DNA of 64,000 nt from the NCBI GenBank assembly GCA_033296885.1, contig MU864011.1, positions 1-64,000 of the forward strand, in the 5' to 3' direction. The notes beneath the pieces are model-generated. The model worked only from the letters and a program-made list of their open reading frames with translations, was not told where the DNA came from and searched no databases. The translations under genes were made by a program, and so were the position numbers. Of this stretch, positions 54,123-64,000 are shown one piece after another (the first letter of the stretch is position 1; the number at the start of each line of letters is the position of its first letter). The stretch comes from Triangularia verruculosa. Its lineage: Eukaryota; Ascomycota; Sordariomycetes; Sordariales; Podosporaceae.

Positions 54123-54928
54123 TCTTGGTTTCTGTTTTGTTGGTACGGAGGCCAAAAGGGGGACTTAGGGGTTAAAGTTGTGTTAAAACACACGACTGGT
54201 GCAATGACGCAATTCAGCAACCGATTTGGGCAATGCTTTAACGATTTATCTTTATATTCTTCTCGACTGAAATGGTGAACATCCCGTCACTGCGCAAGGC
54301 AATGATGCCATCCATGCAGCTGAAAAGGATCTTGGTTGATCAGCCAGTCTTGGCGTGGGGAATGCGGACCCCAGCACGCAATCGACTAACTGGCGTGTTC
54401 AATCTGGGCCTCTCGCGTCCGACAGCTTCGCGGGCTTTCGGAAACTCGGGGTTGTTTCTGGGTGGTTGGGGCTGGGCAGCCGGTGTTGGTTAGGTCGCTC
54501 TGTTCTAATTTTCGAGAGCTGTGGCGTGATCCTGGAAGCCGTCTACTACTGGCTAAAGATATCATCAGGGTCCAGCCAACAGATCCAGGACGTCCATCCG
54601 AGACACCAAGATCTCATTATGAGCATGATACTACGCCACGTGCTGTAGTGCGAGGGTCTGCTGGTGATGTGCTCTGAAACACTGCCAATAGTGTCGGTTG
54701 GGAAATATCGCAATGGATGAGTGCAAGCGAATCCTTACCTGAAAGGTGGCTAACGGAATCCTGAGGCTTTATTCGCAATACCAATCGTCAGTCAGAAGAG
54801 ACCTCGTCGCAGAAATGGCAACGATGTAAAGTCTGGATATTAGTATAAGACCATAAGAGTTGCTTTGTAGCTTTATCCCATCATCAGCAACTTCGTTCCG
54901 TCTTTTTTCTCTCAACGCACACAGCACC
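54123..54928. promoter_or_regulatory. Shared divergent promoter region of the SfnG-like and MsuC-like genes
   Basis: 806 bp between two start codons pointing away from each other. Open frames inside (for example 54355-54648) have no coding character. No specific transcription factor site was identified. Confidence 0.5.
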
Positions 54929-56394
54929 ATGGCCACTTCCCTCGTTCCGGTCATCAGTCAGGCTCCTTCTGCCACTGACCCAGCGGTCTACGCTGAATAT
55001 GAATCAAAGTGGGCTACATATCCCACGGATGTTCAGGGATGGCTTGAGCGTGCGCGCGACGTTGCTTCGATTCTTTCCGTCGATGCTGCCGCCCGTGAGA
55101 AGGCCAACAAATCTCCAAGGGCCGAGGTGGCCCTTCTCAAGCATTCGGGTCTATTGAAAGTTCTTGGTCCAAGAAATTACGGCGGTGGTGGGCAACCATG
55201 GAGTGTAGGCTACAAGGTCATTAGAGAAGTAGCCAAGGGAGACGGGTATGTGGTCAATCCCCAGCAGAGTCATCAACTGGTTGAGATCTGACCAAGATTG
55301 TAGTTCTATTGGCATGTTGCTTGGTTACCATCTTTTGTGGTCACGCACAGCTCATGTTGTCGGCAACGATGAGCAGGCCGAGCGCTTTCAAAAGCTCATC
55401 ATCGAAAACAACTACTATGTCGGCGGCGCCGTCAACCCAAGAGATAACGACCTCAAGATCACATACGATGATGCCAACATCACGTACAATGGCTTCAAGA
55501 ACTTTACAACTGGCGCTGCCGTCTCTGATCTGATCGTTCTCGAGGGTGCCATTCATGACAGACCTGAAGAGCACATCTTTGCCATTGTTCCTACAGCCCA
55601 GGCGGGCATCCAGTTTCACTACAACTGGGACAATGTTGGCTTGCGGTTGACTGAATCTGGAAGCGCCAAGATTGAGGGCATCTCCGCTCCGTGGGCCGAT
55701 GCCCTTGGCTGGGATGTGGCCACGAAGAAACCTGATCCGGCTGTGCTGGGCATTGCTTTCCCAGCCCTGTTACTTCCTACGTGAGCCTCAGGTTGACTCA
55801 TCTTTTGTTTTTTATGCTAACCTGCTGCAGCATCCAACTCGTTTTCAGCAACTTCTATCTTGGCATCGCCCTGGGTGCTTTGGATTTTGCCAAGAAGTAC
55901 ACCACAACCAACACACGAGCGTGGCCATATGGCGGTGATGTGAGTTTCTGATAGTACAGTACATGTCGGTCTCTAACTTGTGCAAACAGAACAAGGACAA
56001 AGCCACCGACGAGTTCTACATTCTCTCCACCTACGGCAACTTTTTCGCCCATCTCCGCGCCGCTGAAGCCCTTACCGATCAGGCCGGTGCGGAAGCTGAC
56101 CGAATCTATGGAAAGTACCAGGACAACCGGGCTGCTTTCCCTCTTGAGGAACGCGGTGAGTGGGCCGAGTTGGTTGCTTCCGTCAAGGTGGTAACCACTG
56201 ATGTTGGTCTTCGGGTCACGGCGGGTGTGTTTGAGGTGACTGGCTCCAGGGCAACAGCTAGCAAAGTCGGTCTGGACAGATTCTGGAGAGACATCAGGAC
56301 GCACACGCTGCATGATCCAGTTGCGTACAAGAACAGGGAGCTGGGAAGATATGTGCTGCTTGGGGAGCACCCTGAGCCGACTTGGTACACATAG
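54929..56394 (+). CDS. Acyl-CoA-dehydrogenase-fold flavin monooxygenase, MsuC/SfnC/DszC-like, 435 aa
   Basis: Exons 54929-55245, 55304-55780, 55831-55939 and 55990-56394 (introns 58, 50 and 50 nt), joining to 436 codons including stop. It starts MATSLVPVISQAPSATD. Family strings are LLKHSGLLKVLGPRNYGGGG, KGDGSIGMLLGYHLLW (across intron 1), GGAVNPRDNDLKI and GFKNFTTGA, and a C-terminal TTDVGLRVTAGVFEVTGSRATA helix containing the GSRATA motif of the DszC/MsuC branch. These enzymes use FMNH2 and O2, not acyl-CoA: MsuC oxidises methanesulfinate to methanesulfonate and DszC oxidises dibenzothiophene. Pairing with the SfnG-like gene points to C1-sulfur use. A different sulfur substrate is possible. 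Confidence 0.9.
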
Positions 56395-57417
56395 AAATGG
56401 GGCTAGGGTTAAGATACTTCTTGATGTGAAAAACAAAGAGACAAGATATGACTTCAGAATCCACGCCTCAGTGTGCTCTTTGCTTTTGCCTGTTCGCAGA
56501 GCAGATCGGTCCCACCCTTGCAAGGCCATGGCGACTTTGACTGGCAAGGCTCTACAGCCTGTTGACAGCCAAGTATTGCGGTCTAATTCAACTAAGCGCC
56601 GAGGAGTGAGACACTGCTCGCCTAGGATTAATGGCCCCGGCCCGACTGAGTGAAGGTGAATAGGTAACCAAAAAGCACTTGATTGGCCCTGTGGCCGCGA
56701 GCCTTGTGGTCCTGGCTCGGCGGCTGCAGCAGCTTGACTGGGGAAGGAAACGAGAATGATTGTCGGTACCTAATTTCTCAGAGGAAATCAGTCGTTTTGA
56801 CAATGAGAATGCGACCCTAAAGCTCATCAGAGTACGCGCCGTGATTGTTCAGCCTGGGAACTTCTTGCTACTTTGCAGGTACCTAGACACATGGAGCCAA
56901 TGAGCAAAGTTGTTTAGGTGGTGCGCAGATTACCTTACCAGCCCCCTTGAGACAAGTCGATCAGATGGAGAAATCACAACTCTTCGCCATCCACGATCGC
57001 ATGGCGCGGTGTGCCCTTAAACAGAAGGAGCATGATCATTGGCACAGGTACGGTCACTCTGGACGCGGGAGCTCTCGTGGGAGAGCAAAGGTTTGTTGAG
57101 CAAGCCGAGGACGACTATAGGGCGTGGATGACGGGGTTCTGCCTTCGTATTCTCGAGGCGTAGATGGAGAGTGCAGGCGGCGGACTAGACGCAGACATCA
57201 AAGCGAAATTATTCGCTGAGGCGGAAAGACTGTTGCAGTTGCTGGAGTCGGAGTCTCGCAGATCTGCACATCCTGGGGCTTCCTCTTTGCGAAGCTGACA
57301 AAGAAAGCCTTTACGCACCGCCATTTCATTACTTTGTCACCAGTTCAAGATATCCTCTTATCTCTTTCTATCAGATTCTATGTGTGGGATTATCCCTCTT
57401 TTGCGCCCCATGAAGTC
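56395..57417. other. Intergenic, one possible gene fragment
   Basis: A short plus frame at about 56966 (MEKSQLFAIHDRMARC) reads protein-like for 40 codons, then stops; it may be a relic. GGTACCTA/TACCTAG strings occur as elsewhere in the region. No complete gene seen. Confidence 0.4.
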
Positions 57418-59846
57418 CTAAAACGCCTCCTTACCAACCTTGACTTCTCCTACAAAGTCCCCAACCTTGGTCATCTTGAGAATCAGCTTCGTCAGCTGTG
57501 CGTCTGTCCCTGTGTTTGAAAGAAGAGGTTAGCAAGTAGGCTGCAACTTTCAGGCGAATAGATGGAATACAAGTCGCACCTCTACTACTCATCAATGAGA
57601 TTGCAACTGGGAGCTTTTGGGTTCCGCCAGTTATCTTGGAGGGTTGTTCAACTTGTGCAACTTAGGAGTCTGTTAGCCATTTGAGCGAGTAGCGGCAGCA
57701 TCAAGAGAATGTACCTGGCATGACGACGCTTGGAACACCAGCAAGGCTGGACTGGTGGTCTTCTCTTTCAATCCAGTTGTAAGCCGAGGCTCGATCTTTA
57801 GGTTCGCTATAGAACAGTGAGCTAGGTCCGAAATCAGGTCACCATTTCTGGAAAGAAGGCCACTTCTTACGGCCTGTACACGTCGCGATAGAATGGGACA
57901 AAGTCCCCGACGGGATAAACCATGACAACGTTGAAGCCTCCTCCACCCAGGATGCTCTCTCTGAGCCATCGGGAGTAGACTTTCTTATTATCGCGTGCCT
58001 GCTGAATTATTTTGCTGTCAACTTGGAGCTTCTCTCCACGGTTCCTACGTCTGAGTGAGCCTTGATATTCAGGATGCATTGTGCCAGAAGTACTGATTTT
58101 TCCTTACCAACAGTCCCGGATCACAGGGTGGACATATGGTTCGTGACCATACTTGTTCTCATATTCTTGTCGAAACCCAGAAAGGTTTTCGTAATAACCG
58201 TGCCACAAGAGTGGCATAAAGGTCTACTGTTATATTAGCTTCCCACGATCTCATAACATCAGGTGGGCCTTACGTCTTTTAGATCTCCGGCAAGTGTTGA
58301 ATGATTGTTATGCGGGTCATCGCGAAGCCAAGTTTCTTCCAGATTAATCTCTGTTCTTCGGGTTTGAAGATGTTTCTCAACCTTCTGAACTGCCAACTCC
58401 ATCGCTTTCTTTACTGGACCATCAGGCCATTGGTTCCAATAATCGAGCGGATAAAGAAGCTGGACGGACTTGCAGTTGTCTGCACTTCTCAGTGGCGGTG
58501 ATCCTAAAACGTAGGGTTGTGAGGGAAGCCGTCGACTCCATGAATGCTGGGGTTCTCGGATGTTTCCTTCATACGTTGCTCCGCTCCAGACTAGCGGTGA
58601 CATGATTGAAACGGGCGGTACATCAAGACGCTCGCCGAATCCCAGATGTACACAAACATCATGAAACAGTTTGGCATCTCGGCAGGTTAGTCCTGGGGTG
58701 TCCATTCCTCTGCAAAATGTCAGTCAATGCCCGCTCTGCACTTTCTTGGTGAAGTAATACTTACTGTACAAGAGGCATAATCCCATCCAACCATTCACGT
58801 GAATGTGTAGGTCGCAGCGCCCAGAGGCCCATCACACTTGCTGGACCACGGATGCTACCTCCAGCTGGTAAACGGTTAGGTTAGTGCTAACTGGCTTCCA
58901 GATTCAAAGTTCCTTACTATCAGATCCGATGCCAGCGTCACACCACGAATATCCTGCCACCGCCACACAGGTACCAGTGCTGCTGCCGCGGGGTGAAAGG
59001 TACCCATCACCTCTCGGGTTCCAAGGACATGTATAGTCAATCCAGTCTGCCGTTGGTTGGTCACTTGATGCGAACTGTGTACATTTGGTTTTGCCGATGA
59101 TGATAGCACCCAGACCGACCAATCGAGTTACCACAGTTGCTGTGCTGTCTCGAGGCCCATAGAGCTTGTCGTATGATCTCGATTGTCCGGTTGTTTTCAC
59201 ACCCTTGAGGTCAATAATATCCTTAACAGTGAACCGAACACCGCTCAAAGGCTTCTCTTTTGTTCTCTGAAAATGCAGTCTGGATGGCACGGGAATCATC
59301 AAATTGCCTTCAATTGTAACTGTTATCCCGATAAAGCTGGTATGGATGGATTAGCTTTCTGAGATATCTGGCTGAAGGACCTTTAGAAGGTAGTGGATAG
59401 ACTCACTTGTCCGATCCGGGTTCGTGAATGGTTGGGAGTTGAAAGGCCTCGTATTCATCCGGAAACAGCTTCCACGTTCTATAGAGCCTTTTGCCTTGTA
59501 CAAAATATGGCCCTTCAGAGGGCTTGGCGGTTTTGGTGGTAATTACGAATATGGACCGGCAGCCATGTTGTTCAAGCACTTTTCCAACAGCTTTGATAAA
59601 ACGGCACGAGAAATTGGAAGTCACTATGACAGTGACTCCGAAAAACCGTTCCTCGAACTCCTTGTCTGATGTGAACTTTGTTATTTTCGCTCGCAGATCT
59701 TGGACAGTTTCCATATGGACTACCGTCGCTGGAGAGAAACCATGGGCTACCGGCTTTCCAAACCGAACTTTTCGCAGGTCTGGCACTACTACATCGTTAA
59801 GTCGAACCAGATAATGTAACGATTCGTCTGAGGACTTATAACTCAT
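57418..59846 (-). CDS. Amidase-signature family enzyme, 654 aa, nine exons
   Basis: Exons (5' to 3'): 59846-59407, 59336-58918, 58864-58765, 58709-58274, 58223-58108, 58044-57871, 57821-57715, 57660-57580, 57509-57418. All introns are GT-AG, 48-70 nt, and the sum is exactly 655 codons. Residues about 1-160 form the extra N-terminal domain usual in large fungal amidases. The catalytic Lys is in FTVKDI, the cis-Ser in PRGSSTG and the nucleophile Ser in GSDTGGSIRGPAS, whose sequence is restored only when the 58865-58917 intron is removed. This completes the Ser-cisSer-Lys triad. It hydrolyses an amide, with substrate unknown. Downstream motifs HPVIRDCWNRGEKL and VAQVEQPSKITGGTQKLPVA match the family C-terminus. 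No signal peptide. Confidence 0.9.
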
Positions 59847-60602
59847 GCATATAGAGATGGTCTGCTCCCGACGGTTTTTCGACCATTTCTCAGTTCGCTA
59901 AAAAGACCGAACATGCCTATCAGTACATGAAAATGTAGTAAAGTCCTCCGGAAATACGCAGGGTAAATTCGTACCAATTCAGCTATGCTGTGAGAGAGGA
60001 CCGGTATGAACGCAGTTGGATGCAGTTCGCATGTCAAAGGTTTAGCATGATGGCGATGAACTGCCTTCCATTTCGTAAAAGCCTCACGAAGAGACATTGC
60101 AGCAATTATTTGGGGTGCGAATGGCAGCTGCATGGGAGTTGCGGCTTTTGAGGGCTAGTTGTCAGCCATTTCAGGCGGCCCCTGTCGACTTCGTTATAAG
60201 AAATGTAGGATCAACAGTCTCAGGTCAATCTGACGCAGCGATCATCATGACCATAGATCGATCTGCGTACCGCCAGTATTTTCAGGGTAAACTAATCCCT
60301 TTATACAATTGTGGCGTTATGTGTGGTGGTCAGCGAGTGCTGTCACGGAGAGCGCAGCTGCTACCCGCCGCGAAATTGTTGAATGGTGAGCAAATTTCTA
60401 TTGGTGCGACCTGGGGACGATGCACCTATTGGGATTGGTATGCAGGCGACCCCGCACGGCAATATATGTAAAGCTGGCAGGTTGTCTCAACGGGGGGCTG
60501 GTGTGTAATGTGTCACTCATGACCTATTTATCCCTCCTTTACACTGGCGGCAAACCATCCCCGCCAGTGTTCTTCCCACTTCACAAGGCCGGCCTCCCGG
60601 AC
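59847..60602. other. Intergenic; overlapping short frames only
   Basis: A 96-codon minus frame (60133-59843, MQLPFAPQIIAAMSL) overlaps the amidase start by 4 bp and lacks homology. A plus frame at 60097-60471 is equally doubtful. Probably the divergent promoter region of the amidase and the oxygenase. Confidence 0.5.
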
Positions 60603-61687
60603 ATGTCGAACATGGCTACTGTGGTGGCATCTCTGAATTACATGGCTCCTCTTGAACTATACAACACTGAAAAGCCCTTCTATTCAAATGTGCCTGCTCC
60701 AGATGGGCGGCAAAGCAATCAGGTGGCCTGGAGATATCACGGGATCAAATTCCAGGACATTCGAGCTGGCTTGGAGAGTTTTACCCTCGATAACAACGGT
60801 TTTGAGATATATCAATTTGGAGCTGAGGTCAAACACAAGTCTGAGAATATCTCGACTCCGATTCTTGGATACAGGAAAATCATTACCCGGTCATTGAAAG
60901 CCTATTGAAAGCCAAGTTTGGACATGGTATCGACATTCACATTTTTGATCACACAGTGTGTTGACCAACCTCCCTTCAGATCGAGCCAGTAACTGACCAA
61001 GTCAGGTTCGAAGGCGTCGGACCGTGCAGCAGCCACAAGACATGCAGGGTCTGACTCGGGCATCACGGCAGCCAAGCTACTCTGCACACTGCGGTAAGTA
61101 TCACCTTTGGCTCCATTTTTTGTTGAGAAGGGGCTGACTGAGACTTTGCCCAACCCAGACCAAACGATCTTGAGCGGTGAAAACAGGATCAAGTTTCATA
61201 TGGGCTCCAGAGCATTTGACCTTCTCCGAGGCAGGTGCAGAATCATCAAGTATGGGCCCACACTCGACCAACCTACAATACTCGGCTAATTAACGAATTT
61301 TAAGCGTGTGGATGCCACTCTTTGGGCCCGTTGAGGATTGCCCCTTGACATTCTGTGACTGGAATACAGTCAACGTGGAGAGAGATTACAGGTCGGCCGA
61401 TCTGATCTTCCCGCACTATATTGGGGAACAATACCTGGTCACACACCATTCGGATCACCGCTGGTACTTTCTCAGTGGACAGCAAACCAATGAGTTTACG
61501 CTTTTGAAGTGTTGGGACAACAAAGAGGGCGTTGCACGATGTAAGAACCCGCAGAGAGAGCCTATGAACATGATGGCTGATAGTGCTTTTATTAGGTGTT
61601 GCACATACATCCTTTATGTGCCCGACAGCCTCGGGCAATGCAAGGCTCCGTGAAAGTGCGGAATTTCGGTGTTTGGTATTTGGCTGA
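60603..61687 (+). CDS. CmcJ/AsaB-like non-heme oxygenase or desaturase, about 270 aa
   Basis: The start MSNMATVVASLNYM leads into LELYNTEKPFYSN, the typical beginning of this fungal family (CmcJ methoxylase relatives; AsaB and GA4-desaturase annotations). Downstream splices are clean: exon ends at 60955 (IFDHT), 61006-61093 (VRRRRTVQQPQDMQ ... SAHC), 61159-61249 (DQT ... RCRIIN), 61305-61540 (VWMPLFGPVEDCPLTFCDWN) and 61596-61687 (VAHTSFMCP ... LVFG). HCD supplies the HxD pair expected to bind iron. In the first part there is a frame problem near 60830-60875: either a 47-nt intron (60828-60874, donor GTCAAA) or a one-base indel. With the intron the total is 271 codons. These enzymes often belong to secondary metabolism clusters; none is evident here. 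Confidence 0.8.
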
Positions 61688-61846
61688 GCGCCAAAGGGTT
61701 CCATTTTTTGTCACAACCCCATTCCTGAAAATCAAGGTATCCAACAGCATCTTGCTAACGTGGACAAAAGTTAATTTTGACGGTAATATCGAGAGAAAAC
61801 AATGACAACTTGATGTCTTACCCTCGTTAGCGCTGGTACTTGATTC

Positions 61847-62161
61847 TCAACCTCCCTCGGCATTTGAACTAGCCGGAGTATTTGAAGGGGGGTTTTGCGG
61901 GTTGGGTGCTGGTTTTGGTGAAGGCTCTGTCATGGAGGAAGATACATTGTGCAAGTCCTCGCTGATGTGAGCATCCCTTGGAACCCATTCCAGCCAGGGT
62001 TTGGCATTAGGTTCATTGGAATCAGGCTTCCAGTTATACCAGGGCTTTGCCTTGAGTTCGTCTTCAGTCATGTTCTTGATGACTTCGTCTTTGGGTGGCC
62101 ACCACTTCTTCCATGGTTGTGTTTGGCCGGGCCCAGCGGTTGGTTCCTTGATCTGATTCAT
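61847..62161 (-). CDS. Hypothetical small Trp/Pro-rich protein
   Basis: A minus frame starting MNQIKEPTAGPGQTQ at 62161 and probably extended upstream through an acceptor near 62225 (reading SESPITYDTYTALSSKLG). It contains repeated Trp motifs: PWKKWWPPKDEVIK, KPWYNWKPDSN, KPWLEWVPRD. These look like duplicated units of about 19 residues. The C-terminus is Pro/Ser/Asn-rich and disordered. The family is not recognised; conservation of the Trp repeats suggests a real gene, perhaps with an upstream exon. The start is uncertain. Confidence 0.5.
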   Translation of the reverse strand: MNQIKEPTAGPGQTQPWKKWWPPKDEVIKNMTEDELKAKPWYNWKPDSNEPNAKPWLEWVPRDAHISEDLHNVSSSMTEPSPKPAPNPQNPPSNTPASSNAEGG

Positions 62162-62169
62162 ATTGGTGC

Positions 62170-62783
62170 CCAATTTGGAAGACAGTGCCGTGTAGGTATC
62201 GTAGGTAATCGGGGATTCGCTGATTAGCTGTTAGACAACAGGACGACCGCCCGAAGATTTGGTTGGAAAGCAACGCTCTTTCGGAGGGGGTGTGATGTGT
62301 CTTAATAACTTGTCAGTTGGCTACCATGCAGGAGCTCTCCCCACCTCTTGTGTGCCAAGGATGGCTCGACAACCTTGGTGTGTGCCAATTGGGGGCGGGT
62401 GGTGTCGTGGGGAAAGATACAATTGGCTACGCCAATGTGGCCGGCGATCACAACAATTAATTATGCGTGGATTACCATGCATAATCATGTAGTTGGGCAT
62501 CTCGGTCTGGCCTCAGCCTGAAATCCAGTGTGGTACCCATTTGAACACGATGCGGTTCCCGCGGCTCATGATTATCAAGGCTTGGTTGCTTACCTACCTA
62601 AATTGCTGCCTTGAACTGCATGTGAGAATGACTCCAAGACTCCTTCTCTTAAGTCCTCGTCGCAGTCAGGACGTTAACGTAATAGCCATCTCTCAAACCT
62701 TCACCGATACCTACTTTACTTATACCCAACCCCATCATATATGTCCCCACACCTCTAATCTTGCTTTATTATGCATAGGTACC
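62170..62783. other. Intergenic, 5' region of the SesB-like gene
   Basis: Plus frames here (62259-62492, 62493-62783) have no coding character. CCATCATATATGTCC and pyrimidine-rich DNA precede the start at 62784. Confidence 0.4.
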
Positions 62784-64000
62784 ATGGCTGGGACGATGCT
62801 ATCGGTTCGGATCCGAGGATTGCAAAGCAAAGAGGCTTTCAAGGATATTCTTAATGCCTGGTGTTCAAGCAAGAATTCTGAGCCTATCAGCATTGGGTCC
62901 CATGGGATTGCAGAGGCGAGCAACGGCTTTGAAGCCACTGTCACCTTCAGAACTGAGGGCGATCGGGATTCTGCCGTAGCAGCTTTGAATGCAATACACC
63001 CTGGACTACAAACTGATACCCACTTTCTGGGCATGACTGTTCTTGTTACTCCTGAGCCTTGGAGATACAATGTGATTGAGTAAGTAAGGCCACTTTGGAA
63101 CGGCTTGTGTTGATGGTCGGAACACATTTGATTAACAAAGAATACTTATAGCATAGTGGCAGTTCATGGCCTGAGAGGACATGCAATAAACACATGGACC
63201 TCGTCAGCCCCTGGCGCCGTAATGTGGATCCGAGACTTCATTCCCGCTGAGTTCCCTAACGCTCGGGTGGTGAGTTTTGGGTATGAATCATTGAGTACAG
63301 GTGGCATCAAAGAAGCTGCAAGACAGCTTGTGAATGAGTTGCAGCTCAGTAGGCGTGACGTCGGCCAACGACCACTAGTCTTTCTCGCCCACAGTCTCGG
63401 TGGCTTGGTGGTGAAACAAGTAGCTATGGTCTTTCTTCTTACAACCACCAGCAATCACGAAGCAGGAATCTTGTGTTGATCACACTAACGTGTTGTGGCT
63501 TTCAGGCATTAGTTACGGCGTATTCCCGACGTGACAGTGCAATATACCAGCAAATTAACTGTGTCGCCTTTTTCGGGACGCCGCATCGAGGGGCGTCTGC
63601 GGCACACTGGGCGATGTTGCTTGCAAGGCTTGTATCTGTGCGCTACCCTGACGCGAAGAAGAACCTCAAACGGTTGAGGATAAATGATACTGTCCTTAAA
63701 GATCTGGATGACGATTTCCGGAGTGTGGTGCTTGAAGACCGCAAGATCAAGTTCATCAGTGTATATGAGCTGCATAAGATCAAGAAGCCTATTTGGCCCT
63801 TTTCCTCCTGGAACATCAAGAAGCCGAGCATCTTGGTATGACTGCAATAACAATTACCCATCTTGCATTTGGTACACTGACATCAACCACTTTCATATTC
63901 AGGTCGTGCCAGAACAGTCTGCCATTCTTGGACTCGAAAGCAGTACTGAAACCCTCATTCCCATCAATTCATGCCATAGGGAGCTCTGTAGGTTTCAGAG
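62784..64000 (+). CDS. SesB-type alpha/beta hydrolase, N-terminal part of a probable NLR-like (STAND) protein; runs off the window
   Basis: Exons 62784-63079, 63152-63419, 63506-63835 and 63903-64000 (continuing), all GT-AG with consistent phase. Residues 1-98 (MAGTMLSVRIRGLQSKEAF...) are the small N-terminal domain often seen before this hydrolase. The hydrolase follows: IVAVHGLRGHAINTW is the HGL oxyanion strand, FLAHSLGGLVVKQA the nucleophile elbow with Ser, and CVAFFGTPHRGA the next conserved block. VVPEQSAILGL and INSCHRELCRF match the linker that precedes NB-ARC/NACHT and repeat domains in many fungal proteins. SesB-like domains are used as effector or signalling domains in fungal NLR-type immune and incompatibility proteins. 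Whether this one has NB-ARC/TPR downstream cannot be seen. Confidence 0.82.

Noticed and set aside
1..64000. CRISPR arrays, rRNA and tRNA genes
   Set aside because: No spaced identical repeats of the CRISPR type and no tRNA or rRNA signature noticed; the organism is eukaryotic. A covariance-model scan was not possible.

Overview
The window is one end of a chromosome from a filamentous ascomycete, most likely a Sordariomycete-type fungus. The evidence is a CCCTAA telomere at position 1, about 13 kb of AT-rich DNA saturated with C-to-T/G-to-A changes (the mark of repeat-induced point mutation, RIP), genes with many 47-70 nt GT-AG introns, and typical fungal accessory families. I cannot name the species.

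Layout. 1-95: telomere. 96-5610: a RIP-degraded Ty3/Gypsy retrotransposon on the minus strand whose integrase reading frame runs straight into the telomere. 5613-12276: AT-rich RIP-degraded DNA; a RecQ-type helicase, matching the telomere-linked helicase genes of other fungi, can be read on the minus strand through its stop codons (about 6780-7690, coding traces further upstream). 12277-13350: a duplicated 296-bp segment, an interstitial telomere motif and seven copies of a 12-bp motif. 13378-18749: three intact single-exon genes of unknown function, two of them long coiled coils.

20767-49402 is a subtelomeric gene-family region. Four unrelated protein families each occur twice, all on the minus strand: a tandem CCHC zinc-knuckle protein, a large unknown protein (family E), an acidic/proline-rich protein (family A506) and a 370-400-residue protein with a conserved WYPY/WDVD block (family F400). 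The order zinc-knuckle, E, A506 is the same in both copies. Several copies are broken by CAG-to-TAG stops, frameshifts and a 13-bp tandem duplication. Between the two copies lies mostly non-coding DNA with minisatellites, degenerate tandem duplications, a pair of inverted telomere-like repeats about 6.1 kb apart, and (41913-42075) a short transposon-like element with 31-bp inverted repeats and TA target duplications.

50157-64000 is ordinary accessory gene space: an MFS transporter, a GDSL/SGNH hydrolase, a divergent pair of flavin-dependent monooxygenases resembling SfnG and MsuC/SfnC (predicted dimethylsulfone/methanesulfinate oxidation for sulfur scavenging), an amidase with nine exons, a CmcJ/AsaB-like oxygenase, a small Trp-rich hypothetical, and the N-terminus of a SesB-type alpha/beta hydrolase, a domain that often heads fungal NLR-like proteins, cut by the window end.
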